DNA from: Breoghania sp.
GTDB taxonomy: Bacteria > Pseudomonadota > Alphaproteobacteria > Rhizobiales > Stappiaceae
Length of the DNA stretch: 64,000 bases
Direction of reading: 5' to 3'
NCBI RefSeq assembly: GCF_963674635.1
Contig: NZ_OY771475.1
Coordinates: 372,001 to 436,000 of the forward strand
The position numbers and the translations under genes are program-made. The notes beneath the pieces were generated by a model, which made no database searches, was not told the origin of the DNA, and saw only the letters and a program-made list of their open reading frames with translations. This document shows, one piece after another, positions 28,360-36,786 of the stretch. Position 1 is the stretch's first letter. Each line of letters begins with the position of its first letter.

Positions 28360-28791
28360 ATGCGCCACGGTAAGTCCGGTCGCAAGCTCAACCGTACCGC
28401 GAGCCACCGCAAGGCGATGTTCGCCAACATGGCAGCCTCGCTGATCAAGCACGAGCAGATCGTCACCACCCTGCCCAAGGCCAAGGAGCTGAAGCCCATC
28501 GTGGACAAGCTCGTCACCCTCGGCAAGCGCGGCGACCTGCATGCCCGTCGTCAGGCCATTTCGCAGATCCGCGACGTGGCGACGGTGGCCAAGCTGTTCG
28601 ATACGCTCGGCGAGCGCTACAAGGAGCGCAACGGCGGTTACACCCGCGTGCTCAAGGCGGGTTTCCGCTATGGCGACAATGCACCGATGGCCGTGATCGA
28701 ACTGGTCGATCGCGATCCGGCTGCAAAGGGTTCGGAAGACCGTGCCCGCGCTGAGGCCGAAGAGGCCGCCGGTGAGGAAGTGGCTGCGTAA
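28360..28791 (+). CDS. rplQ: 50S ribosomal protein L17
   Basis: L17 is a 50S protein near the tunnel exit. The 143 residues start MRHGKSGRKLNRTASHRKAM and end in an acidic Glu/Ala tail typical of rhizobial L17. It ends the alpha operon; a strong terminator follows about 100 bases later. Confidence 0.98.
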   Translation: MRHGKSGRKLNRTASHRKAMFANMAASLIKHEQIVTTLPKAKELKPIVDKLVTLGKRGDLHARRQAISQIRDVATVAKLFDTLGERYKERNGGYTRVLKAGFRYGDNAPMAVIELVDRDPAAKGSEDRARAEAEEAAGEEVAA

Positions 28792-28890
28792 GCCACGATC
28801 TTGCGGGGCGTCGGCTCTCGCGCCGACCATCGGGTCGGTGCCGGGAAAAGGCGCTGCGGCACCTGTTTGCAGGTGTGCGAATCTTGGGAA

Positions 28891-28916
28891 AAGCGGTCCT
28901 TCGGGGCCGCTTTTTT
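28891..28916 (+). terminator. Terminator of the alpha operon
   Basis: AAGCGGTCC pairs with GGGCCGCTT (one G-U pair) across a TTCG tetraloop and runs into TTTTTT. It closes the ribosomal protein supercluster. Confidence 0.88.
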
Positions 28917-29140
28917 CGTTTCGGGGCACAGGCTGCGTAGCGGAAATGGGAAATAGGGACGTTCAGGTCTGGCGCTGGCGCCAGTTGTGCGGACAGGTCC
29001 GCAGCGGGAACACAAGGTATTGTCTGCGAAGTCAAATATAGCGCCGCAACGGTAGTATAGCTTAGGTATTTTTTAGGAAGTGCATGTGAGCATCTCCCCC
29101 AACGGTTACGTCGTTTTTATACATACAGCTGGGGGCTTTG
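28917..29140. other. Spacer between the alpha operon and the chemoreceptor
   Basis: No gene is seen. The stretch is less GC-rich towards its 3' end (AT-rich around 29030-29075) and includes the palindrome CTGGCGCCAG. It probably carries the promoter of the downstream chemoreceptor, but I could not place one with confidence. Confidence 0.4.
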
Positions 29141-31333
29141 ATGGCTGAGGGTGAGGAGACTGCGGGAAAGTCCGCGGGTTTCAGGTTTGGCTTTGTGTCG
29201 CGTTTGTCGACGCGTTTGCCGCTTTTCGTGAGCGGCCTGGCTCTGGTTTCGTGCATCACCGTGGGGGTGCTTGGCTATTTGAACGGCCGCGATGGGCTGG
29301 TGAGTTCGGCGGAAAGCGAGTTGCGCATTCTCGCGGTTGCGCGGTCGGATGCGCTCTCCATCAAGCTTGCTGGCGCGCGTTCCGATCTAAACAACCTGGT
29401 GAACAGCGCGAATGCCGCGATCGTTCTCAACGAAATGAACCAGGCGTTGATCACCATCGAACAGGATCGCGCCGAACTCGAAGCGTATTATCAGTCGTCA
29501 GAAAGCCCTGACGAGCGTGCCGAGCTGACCGGTGATCAGAACAAGACCATGTATTCATGGCGCCACACCGGCGTCCACGGAACCTTCCTGACTTCGTGGA
29601 AGCAGGCGGGTTATGGTGACATCTATGTGCTGAACATGGATGGCCGGGTCGTCTACTCGGTGACGAAGTCTGCCGACTTCCTGGAAACCGTTGGGGGACC
29701 GGTCCTGGCAGACACGGGTCTTGAAAAGGCGTTTGAGGCAGCCAAGAAGCTGGATAACGGCGAGCAGGCATTTGTCGACTTTTCCAACTATGCGCCGGTT
29801 GGCAGGATGCCATCCATGTTCATTGCGCAGCCGGTCTATCTGAGTGACTACAATTCGACCGCGATGCGCGGCGTCATGGTCATTCGGGTCGGGGTGAACT
29901 TGCTCAACAGCGTTCTGGCCAGCCGCGAATCGCTCGGGCGTACCGGTCAGTCATTCCTCGTCGGGGCGGATGGAAAGGTGCGGTCGGACAAGCCGCTTTC
30001 CGCCGAGGCGACGGCTCTCAAGGAGACCGAGATAGACCCGGTCATCGCCGGAGCTGCCAATGGACAGGAAGGCTTCGGCATGGCCCAGAAGCCGAATGGG
30101 GATGGGGTCTATGTGGCCGCGGTGCCGCTGCGCTTCATGGATGCGAACTGGAGTGTGGTCGCCGAACGCACCACAGAGGAAACGTTGGCGCCCGTGGTGG
30201 AAATGCGCAACTCCATGATCTACGGCACGCTTATCGTGCTGGTGGTGGTCACGATCCTGGGCACGCTTTACTCCTACTCGATCACCCGCGCCCTGACGAA
30301 CCTGGTGGCCGCGCTGCGCAAGATCGCCGGAGGCGAACTCGATACGGAGATCAAGGCCGCCAAGCGGCGGGATGAGATCGGCCAGATCGGTCGTGCGGTG
30401 TTGCAGATCCAGGAAAACGCGGTGCACGAGCAGGAGCGCAAGGCGGCCGAGGATGCGGCGGAACAGGAAACGCGGGCCAAGCAGCGCGCGGAGTTCGTCG
30501 CCGCGCTTGCCGCGGACTTTGAGGCGTCGGTGGGAGAGGTCGTCCAGCGTGTCTATGCCGCTTCCAACGAGTTGCGGCAGTCGGCGGAAAGCATGGCGCA
30601 GATTGCCGGGTCGACCGGCGAGCGTTCGGAGAGCGTTTCCAAGGCTTCGGAAGCCGCGCGCGAGGAAGTGCAGACCATTGCCGGGTCGTCCGATGAACTG
30701 TTCAAGTCGATCCAGGAAATCTCCTCGCTGATCACGCGGTCCTCCTCGATTGCCCATATGGCGAACGAGCGGGCCTCGACCACGGACGAGACGGTGCGCT
30801 CTCTGGCGGAGGCCGCCGATCGTATTGGCGAGGTGATCCGGCTCATCTCCGACATTGCCGACCAGACGAACCTTCTGGCGCTCAACGCGACCATCGAGGC
30901 CGCGCGCGCCGGGGAGGCGGGCAAGGGCTTTGCGGTCGTTGCTTCGGAAGTGAAGGAACTGGCCGGGCAAACCGCGAAGGCGACGGGCGAGATTGGCCAG
31001 CAGATCGACGCAATCCGCTCTGCGACCAAAGATGCCGTCGAGGCGATTTCCGAAATCCGCACCACGATTGGCGAGATCTCGGAATCGGTCGGCTCCGTGG
31101 CCTCTGCGGTGGAAGAACAGAGCACGGCGACGCAGGGCATCGTGGACAACACCCAACGCGCAGCCGACGGCACGGCCTCGATGTCGCGTGACATCGAAGA
31201 GGTCCGCCTCTCGTCTCAGCATACGGGGTCGGCTGCGGAGCAGGTTGTGGGTGCTGCCGGGCATCTGACGGAACAAGCCAGCACGCTCGATCAGCAGGTG
31301 CGGGACTTCCTGAAACAGATCCGCGCGGCCTGA
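29141..31333 (+). CDS. Methyl-accepting chemotaxis protein with periplasmic sensor domain
   Basis: This is an inner-membrane chemoreceptor that would pass ligand binding to CheA/CheW. The 730 residues run in order: cytoplasmic N-terminus, TM1 (about 27-47), a periplasmic region of about 310 residues that looks like a Cache-type sensor, TM2 (about 359-382), a HAMP domain (about 383-435) and a long coiled-coil signalling domain. The highly conserved tip is seen at about 566-590 (IADQTNLLALNATIEAARAG). No CheR-docking pentapeptide is seen at the C-terminus (ends FLKQIRAA). The ATG is preferred over a TTG one codon earlier. It is a single gene, not beside other che genes; the ligand is unknown. 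Confidence 0.93.
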   Translation: MAEGEETAGKSAGFRFGFVSRLSTRLPLFVSGLALVSCITVGVLGYLNGRDGLVSSAESELRILAVARSDALSIKLAGARSDLNNLVNSANAAIVLNEMNQALITIEQDRAELEAYYQSSESPDERAELTGDQNKTMYSWRHTGVHGTFLTSWKQAGYGDIYVLNMDGRVVYSVTKSADFLETVGGPVLADTGLEKAFEAAKKLDNGEQAFVDFSNYAPVGRMPSMFIAQPVYLSDYNSTAMRGVMVIRVGVNLLNSVLASRESLGRTGQSFLVGADGKVRSDKPLSAEATALKETEIDPVIAGAANGQEGFGMAQKPNGDGVYVAAVPLRFMDANWSVVAERTTEETLAPVVEMRNSMIYGTLIVLVVVTILGTLYSYSITRALTNLVAALRKIAGGELDTEIKAAKRRDEIGQIGRAVLQIQENAVHEQERKAAEDAAEQETRAKQRAEFVAALAADFEASVGEVVQRVYAASNELRQSAESMAQIAGSTGERSESVSKASEAAREEVQTIAGSSDELFKSIQEISSLITRSSSIAHMANERASTTDETVRSLAEAADRIGEVIRLISDIADQTNLLALNATIEAARAGEAGKGFAVVASEVKELAGQTAKATGEIGQQIDAIRSATKDAVEAISEIRTTIGEISESVGSVASAVEEQSTATQGIVDNTQRAADGTASMSRDIEEVRLSSQHTGSAAEQVVGAAGHLTEQASTLDQQVRDFLKQIRAA

Positions 31334-31366
31334 TCTTCAAGGAACACTCTGATCTGAGAAAGACGG

Positions 31367-31396
31367 GGGCGGCGTCGGATGACGCCGCCCTTTTTT
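31367..31396 (+). terminator. Terminator of the chemoreceptor gene
   Basis: A perfect ten-pair stem (GGGCGGCGTC / GACGCCGCCC) with a four-base loop is followed by TTTTTT, 33 bases after the stop codon. Confidence 0.9.
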
Positions 31397-31554
31397 CTTC
31401 TGCGGGAAAGGGGACGCGGGATCTCTGCTTCCAGACATCCGCGAACGGTTGCGCACGATATGTCCGGCCAGCAAGGGCAATCGTTCCAGCTTCAGATCAT
31501 CCCTTGGCGAAGAGCGCGCTGGCCCACCTTCTTGTCATTGAGCCGGTCGCGAGA

Positions 31555-32436
31555 TTACTGCGCGGCTTCCAGCTTGTCCTGCGTACGGGTCTCGAAATCG
31601 GAGGCATCGTGGCGCTCGCGCAATTGCTTGGCGGGGTCACCCGACGCGCGGTTGACCATGCGGCCGCGCTGGACGGCGGGACGCTCAAGGATCTTGTCGG
31701 CCCAGCGCAGGACATTCGTGTAGCTGGCCGCATCGAGGAAGCGGGCGGAATCATCGTAAAGCCAGCCCTTCACCAGGCCGCCATACCAGGGGAAGATCGC
31801 GATATCGGCGATGGTGTAGTCATCGCCCGCGATGAACGGATGGTCGGCCAACTGGCGGTCCAGAACATCGAGCTGGCGCTTGGTCTCCATCGTGAAGCGG
31901 TTGATCGGGTATTCGAACTTCTCCGGGGCATAGGCATAGAAATGTCCGAAGCCACCGCCGAGATAGGGCGCGCTGCCCATCTGCCAGAAGAGCCAGTTGA
32001 GGCATTCGGCCCGCTTTGCCGGGTCATCTGTCGGCACGAAGGCCCCGAATTTCTCCGCCAGATAGAGAAGGATGGAACCGGATTCAAAAACACGGATCGG
32101 TTCCGCGCCGCTTCTGTCCATGAGTGCCGGGATCTTGGAATTCGGGTTCACATCGACAAAGCCCGAGCCGAACTGGTCGCCATCGCCGATATTGATGAAC
32201 CAGGCATCGTATTCCGCGCCCGTGTGGCCTGCCGCGAGCAGTTCTTCCAGCAGGATGGTGACCTTCTGGCCGTTCGGGGTGGCCAGGGAATAGAGCTGCA
32301 AGGGGTGCTTGCCGATAGGCAGTTCCTTGTCGTGGGTCGGGCCCGCAATCGGCCTGTTGATGGACGCGAATTTCCCCCCGCTCGGTGCTTCCCAGGTCCA
32401 GACCTCGGGTGGCGTGTAGGGTTTGGAATCGGTCAT
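31555..32436 (-). CDS. yghU: YghU-type glutathione transferase (Nu class)
   Basis: The 293-residue protein matches the length and layout of E. coli YghU (288), a Nu-class glutathione transferase with disulfide-bond reductase activity toward organic disulfides. The thioredoxin-like N-terminal domain holds the YghU-type motif TPNGQKVTI in place of a catalytic Cys or Ser, then NPNSKIPALMD and the glutathione-contact ESGSILLYLAEK. The all-helical domain includes DYTIADIAIFPW. It is divergent from the EamA gene, with about 200 bases between them. Confidence 0.9.
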   Translation of the reverse strand: MTDSKPYTPPEVWTWEAPSGGKFASINRPIAGPTHDKELPIGKHPLQLYSLATPNGQKVTILLEELLAAGHTGAEYDAWFINIGDGDQFGSGFVDVNPNSKIPALMDRSGAEPIRVFESGSILLYLAEKFGAFVPTDDPAKRAECLNWLFWQMGSAPYLGGGFGHFYAYAPEKFEYPINRFTMETKRQLDVLDRQLADHPFIAGDDYTIADIAIFPWYGGLVKGWLYDDSARFLDAASYTNVLRWADKILERPAVQRGRMVNRASGDPAKQLRERHDASDFETRTQDKLEAAQ

Positions 32437-32588
32437 TGCGTGGGTCTCCGCTCATTCTTGATGAAACTGTCCGTGGCCCTTGTCGGCCAACATTCCCGGT
32501 AAACATGCAGTCGATGCCCGGAATGGCAAGGGGGGAGCGCGGTCACTGTGTTGCGAGCGCGATGTCATTCGCCAAATTGAAGCTTGTG

Positions 32589-32616
32589 TTGACAGCTTGC
32601 GCCAGGCCACTAGACC
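32589..32616 (+). promoter_or_regulatory. Candidate promoter of the EamA transporter gene
   Basis: TTGACA (32589-32594) is a perfect -35 box; TAGACC follows after 16 bases. It lies 22 bases before the start codon, so the leader would be very short. Confidence 0.4.
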
Positions 32617-32638
32617 CTTGTGACCAAGCGGGGGAGCA

Positions 32639-33604
32639 ATGAGCGGTACGACATCAGGTGGGGGCAGATCGGCGGCAAAGGCCGCTTCGGCAGGGAGCGT
32701 CGATCTCCTGGGCGTGTTCATGTGCCTTCTGGCGGCCATCGCCTGGGGGACGACCGGAACGGCGGCGACTTTCGCCCCAGATGTGCCCGCGGTCGCGATT
32801 GGCGCTGCCGCAATGGGCTTTGGAGGTCTCCTGCAGGCCTCTCGCGCGCTCTCCGGCATCCGGACCAATCGTGGCGCGCTTTGGCGCCACCGGGGGCTCC
32901 TGATAAGCGGGGCGCTTGCAGTCGCGATCTATCCGCTGGCCTTCTATGCCTCCATGCGGCTTGCGGGCGTCACCATCGGCACGGTGATCTCTCTCGGCTC
33001 CGCACCGCTTCTCTCCGCGTTGATCGAGAACCGGCTTGACGGCGCGCGGCTGACATTGCGCTGGACCTCGGGGGCGGCCATCGGCGTGACGGGCATCATC
33101 CTGCTGAGCCTCGGCGAGGGCGCGCATGCCGGCGTCGCTTCGGGTGACAACGTGGTTATGGGAACGGTTCTGGGGCTCGTGGCGGGCGGCACCTATGCGC
33201 TTTATTCGTGGACCACGCGCGGGATGATGCAGGCGGGTCTTTCCTCGCGCATCGCGATGGGGGCGACCTTCGGCATTGGCGGGGTGCTACTGATGCCGGT
33301 GCTTTTCGCCACCGGCGCGCCGTTTCTCATGAGCGCGGGCAATCTGGCGGTCGGGGCCTATATGGCGCTGGTGCCGATGTTTCTGGGCTATATCGCTTTC
33401 GGTCAGGCGCTTTCGCGTATCTCAGCAAGCCTCGCCACGACGATCACGCTGTTTGAACCGGTCGTGGCGGCGCTTCTGGCGGTGGTGATCGTGGGGGAAC
33501 GGCTGCCGATTTCGGGATGGACAGGCGTTGCGCTGATCGTTGCCTGTCTTATTTGGACGACGGCCCCACTGCCCAGGCGGCGGGGGAGAGGCCGGCTGTC
33601 TTGA
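32639..33604 (+). CDS. EamA-family (DMT) exporter
   Basis: The 321-residue inner-membrane protein has ten hydrophobic segments arranged as two five-helix EamA repeats, the drug/metabolite transporter layout. The conserved ends of each repeat (LSALIENRLDG in the first, ITLFEPVVAALLAVVIVGERLP in the second) are visible. Family members export amino acids, metabolites or drugs; the substrate cannot be inferred. The start is an ATG with GGGGGAG 5 bases upstream. It stands alone, with the amidase gene downstream on the same strand. Confidence 0.9.
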   Translation: MSGTTSGGGRSAAKAASAGSVDLLGVFMCLLAAIAWGTTGTAATFAPDVPAVAIGAAAMGFGGLLQASRALSGIRTNRGALWRHRGLLISGALAVAIYPLAFYASMRLAGVTIGTVISLGSAPLLSALIENRLDGARLTLRWTSGAAIGVTGIILLSLGEGAHAGVASGDNVVMGTVLGLVAGGTYALYSWTTRGMMQAGLSSRIAMGATFGIGGVLLMPVLFATGAPFLMSAGNLAVGAYMALVPMFLGYIAFGQALSRISASLATTITLFEPVVAALLAVVIVGERLPISGWTGVALIVACLIWTTAPLPRRRGRGRLS

Positions 33605-33767
33605 GTGGTTGGTGCGGCGATTGTCACGCCTGTAAACGCCCCTTCAGGTGACGCTCGGCTTGAAAGCGATCTGCGCCTTTGCAAAGCTGATAGCCTCTCC
33701 ACGGCACATGGCTGCGGGATCATACTCCTGCGGTGCGTTTGCCCTCCTCCACAAAAAGATCCTTTCC

Positions 33768-34979
33768 ATGCCCGACGATACTCATCTCGATCCTTCTGGC
33801 TCGCTCATTGAGCGGCTGGACCTGTCTCCCTTGGGAACCGGACCGCTCGACGGTCTGACGTTCACGGTCAAAGACAATATCGATCTGGCGGGATATCGGA
33901 CCTCCTATGGCAGCCCGTCCTGGAGAGATGCCCATACGGCGCCGGTGCATAATGCGCTTTGCGTCGATCAGCTTCTCGCTGCAGGGGCGCGCTGTGTGGG
34001 CAAGGCGGTCGCCGACGAGTTCACCTACAGCCTCGATGGCGAGAACCCGTTTTTCGGCACGCCGCGCAATGCAAAGGCGCCGGAGAGAGTTCCCGGTGGA
34101 TCTTCCAGTGGTTCCGCGGCTTCCGTGGCGAACGGTCTGGCCGATTTTTCCATCGGCACGGATTCGGGCGGCTCGATACGGGTGCCGGCCAGCCTGTGCG
34201 GTATCTGGGGCATGCGTCCGTCCTTGCACCGGATTTCGGAAGCGGGTGTGCTCCCTTTCATGCCGGGGGTGAGTACGGTCGGGATCCTGAGTGCCGAGTT
34301 CGGTGTTCTTGACGCGGCAGCGCGGGTGCTGCTGCGCAGTGGGACAAAGCCTGTTGCGTCTGTCAAACGGCTGCTGCTGCTCACCGATATGCTTGAGGTG
34401 GCGGACGCGGAGGTGGCGGATCAGGCGCAGGCTGCTCTGGAGAAGGTCACCGAAAATTGCGGCCTCGTGCCGGAGCCTGTTCGCTTTGCGCAGCTCATTG
34501 GCGAAGATCTGCCCCTGAGCTACTGCAACTTTGAGGCATTGCGCGATCTTCAGACCGCCGAATTCCAGAGCATTCTGGGAAACTGGATTGAGACCGCGCA
34601 CCCCGAACTCGGTTTCACCTTTTCGATGGCTTACGGCAATGTGAAGCAATTCGACCGGATCGCCGCGCTTGAGAGCCTGACCCGGTGCGAGCGGCTTTTC
34701 GAGAAGATCAATGCCGGTCTGCCTGAGGGAACGGTGGTGTGTTTTCCCACCGCGCCCGTGATCGCGCCGTTGAAAGGGTCTTTGAACACTCTGGAGGCGG
34801 TGGCGGACTTCTACGACCGGACAATGATCATGACCGCGTTTTCGGGTGTGGGCCGTTTGCCGGAGATTTCCGCCCCCCTGTTGACGGTTGATGGCTGCCC
34901 CGTTGGGCTTTCCTTCGCCGCGGCGCATTATCAGGACGAGTTCTTGCTGAGGGCGGTCAACGAGATGCTGAAGGCCTGA
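33768..34979 (+). CDS. Amidase signature family protein
   Basis: This is a cytoplasmic amidohydrolase of the amidase-signature family, which uses a Ser-cisSer-Lys triad. All three are present: Lys35 (FTVKDN), Ser113 (GGSSSGSA) and nucleophile Ser136 (TDSGGS). At 403 residues it is shorter than GatA-type amidases (about 480), like the compact AtzF/indoleacetamide-hydrolase-like group. The ATG at 33768 fits the family start (SLIERLDLS then PLDGLTFTVKDN); the frame is open to 33648 with a GTG start and an unrelated 40-residue extension. No gatB or gatC is near, so a tRNA amidotransferase role is unlikely. The substrate is unknown. Confidence 0.9.
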   Translation: MPDDTHLDPSGSLIERLDLSPLGTGPLDGLTFTVKDNIDLAGYRTSYGSPSWRDAHTAPVHNALCVDQLLAAGARCVGKAVADEFTYSLDGENPFFGTPRNAKAPERVPGGSSSGSAASVANGLADFSIGTDSGGSIRVPASLCGIWGMRPSLHRISEAGVLPFMPGVSTVGILSAEFGVLDAAARVLLRSGTKPVASVKRLLLLTDMLEVADAEVADQAQAALEKVTENCGLVPEPVRFAQLIGEDLPLSYCNFEALRDLQTAEFQSILGNWIETAHPELGFTFSMAYGNVKQFDRIAALESLTRCERLFEKINAGLPEGTVVCFPTAPVIAPLKGSLNTLEAVADFYDRTMIMTAFSGVGRLPEISAPLLTVDGCPVGLSFAAAHYQDEFLLRAVNEMLKA

Positions 34980-35140
34980 TTTTCAACGGGGTTCATGCGG
35001 TCTGGATGGATGTTGGCGGTGAGGGAAACGGGGTCTGCGCATCCCGAGGGCGGGGGCTGCAACCTTAAATTTCCTTCATGATCGCTCTCTGCCATACCGT
35101 GACTCACTTCGATCGCTTAGTCTTGTCATCGAAATGACCA

Positions 35141-35193
35141 GAACCGCGCGGTTCTCTTGCAAGCGGTTCTCTTGCAAGAAGAACACCGCGCGG
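35141..35193. promoter_or_regulatory. Palindrome and tandem-repeat cluster before degP
   Basis: GAACCGCGCGGTTC (35141-35154) is a perfect 14-base palindrome. CGGTTCTCTTGCAAG is then repeated exactly in tandem (35149-35163 and 35164-35178), each copy ending in the palindrome CTTGCAAG. CCGCGCGG appears again at 35186-35193. The cluster lies 25-77 bases before the protease start codon, in its likely leader or operator. Confidence 0.45.
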
Positions 35194-35217
35194 AACGAGA
35201 ACATCGGGATCAGCACA

Positions 35218-36660
35218 ATGCGCTCTAGTCTCTCTCTCCCGCTGGCGCGGACCTTCGCTGCCTTCGGGCTCTCCCTCTCGCTTCTTGTCGCCGGGCCCCT
35301 CGCACCTGCCGCCCATGCCGAAACGGCGGTTCCCCAGTCCGCTGCGCAGATCAAGCTCTCCTTCGCGCCCATCGTGAAGAAGGTCGCGCCTGCGGTCGTC
35401 AACGTCTATGCGAGCCGGGTCGTGGCCCAGCGGCGCATGTCGCCCTTTTTCAACGATCCGTTCTTCCGCCGTTTCTTCGGTGATCAGGGCGATTTCGGTC
35501 AGCCGCGCCAGCGTGTGCAGCGCTCTCTGGGCTCAGGCGTGATCATTTCATCCGACGGCATCATCATCACCAATCATCACGTCATCAAGGATGCCGACGA
35601 GGTTCGGGTGGCCCTGTCGGACCGGCGCGAGTTCGATTGCGACATCGTTTTGAAGGACGAGCGCACGGATCTGGCCGTGCTCAAGATCAAGGATGGCTCC
35701 GGCGACTTCCCCCACATTGCCTTCGGCGACAGCGATCAGCTTGCGGTGGGCGATATCGTGCTGGCGCTGGGCAATCCCTTCGGTGTCGGCCAGACGGTTA
35801 CACAGGGCATCGTATCCGCCGTGGCGCGCACCCATGTTGGCGTTTCCGACTACCAGTTCTTCATCCAGACTGACGCCTCCATCAATCCCGGCAATTCCGG
35901 CGGTGCGCTGGTCGACATGGCGGGCAATCTGGTGGGCATCAATTCCGCCATCTATTCGCGTTCCGGCGGTTCCAACGGCATCGGCTTCGCCATTCCCGTC
36001 AACATGGTCAAGCTCATCGCGGACGCGGCAGAGCATGGCGGAACGGTGCGCCGCCCCTGGGTTGGCGCGTCGCTTCAGGCGGTCACTGCCGATATCGCGG
36101 AAGGGATGGGGCTCGACAGGCCGCGCGGCGTTCTGGTGACGCGGGTCGCCAAGGGCTCGCCTGCGGAGCGCGCCAATCTGCGCGTTGGCGATCTTGTTCT
36201 GGCGGTTGATGGGGTGCCGGTCGAAGACCCCAACGCTTTCGGGTATCGACTGGCGACCAAGAGGCTGGGCACCCGGTCTGAACTCACGGTTCTGTCCGAT
36301 GGCCGCGAGGTCAAACTCGACATCGCGCTGGAAGCCGCGCCGGAGACCGTTCCGCGCGATACCCGCGAAATCGGCGGGCGCTCGCCGTTTACCGGCGCGA
36401 CAGTTGCAAACCTCTCGCCCGCGGTGGCGGAGGAATTGGCGATGTCCTCCGATGAGGAGGGGGTTGTCGTGGTCGATATCGCGCCGGGCTCGCCTGCCGA
36501 GCGTGTTGGCCTGCGGCCAGGCGATGTCATTCTGACGATCAACCAGGAAGAGGTGGCGAGCACACGCGAGCTTGCCTCCCTTTCGCGCTCGCGCCCGAAT
36601 GTGTGGCGGGTGGAAGTCAGCCGCGAAGGGCGCGTCTTGCGCTTTGCCGTCAGGGGCTGA
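35218..36660 (+). CDS. degP: DegP/HtrA-type periplasmic serine endoprotease
   Basis: This is a periplasmic protease/chaperone acting on misfolded envelope proteins. The ATG at 35218 starts a clear signal peptide (hydrophobic core FAAFGLSLSLLVAGPLA, cleavage near AHA-ET), giving 480 residues; an upstream frame from 35134 would spoil that signal. The trypsin-like domain has His121 (TNHHVI), Asp151 (RTDLAVL) and Ser227 (NPGNSGGA). Two PDZ domains follow (about 265-360 and 390-478), each with the PGSPAER-type ligand loop. It is the Deg type with two PDZ domains rather than DegS. A terminator follows. Confidence 0.95.
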   Translation: MRSSLSLPLARTFAAFGLSLSLLVAGPLAPAAHAETAVPQSAAQIKLSFAPIVKKVAPAVVNVYASRVVAQRRMSPFFNDPFFRRFFGDQGDFGQPRQRVQRSLGSGVIISSDGIIITNHHVIKDADEVRVALSDRREFDCDIVLKDERTDLAVLKIKDGSGDFPHIAFGDSDQLAVGDIVLALGNPFGVGQTVTQGIVSAVARTHVGVSDYQFFIQTDASINPGNSGGALVDMAGNLVGINSAIYSRSGGSNGIGFAIPVNMVKLIADAAEHGGTVRRPWVGASLQAVTADIAEGMGLDRPRGVLVTRVAKGSPAERANLRVGDLVLAVDGVPVEDPNAFGYRLATKRLGTRSELTVLSDGREVKLDIALEAAPETVPRDTREIGGRSPFTGATVANLSPAVAEELAMSSDEEGVVVVDIAPGSPAERVGLRPGDVILTINQEEVASTRELASLSRSRPNVWRVEVSREGRVLRFAVRG

Positions 36661-36679
36661 GGCCGATTTGAATCACCGG

Positions 36680-36710
36680 AAAGGGCGTGGCCGTGTGTCA
36701 CGCCCTTTTT
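36680..36710 (+). terminator. Terminator of degP
   Basis: AAAGGGCGTG pairs with CACGCCCTTT across a nine-base loop and runs into TTTTT. Confidence 0.85.
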
Positions 36711-36786
36711 GCTTTCCACAAGGTGTGTTGTCGGCGGGGCCGTGCGCGGCCTATATCCTTGGACGAAGAACAAGGAACGACCCCTG

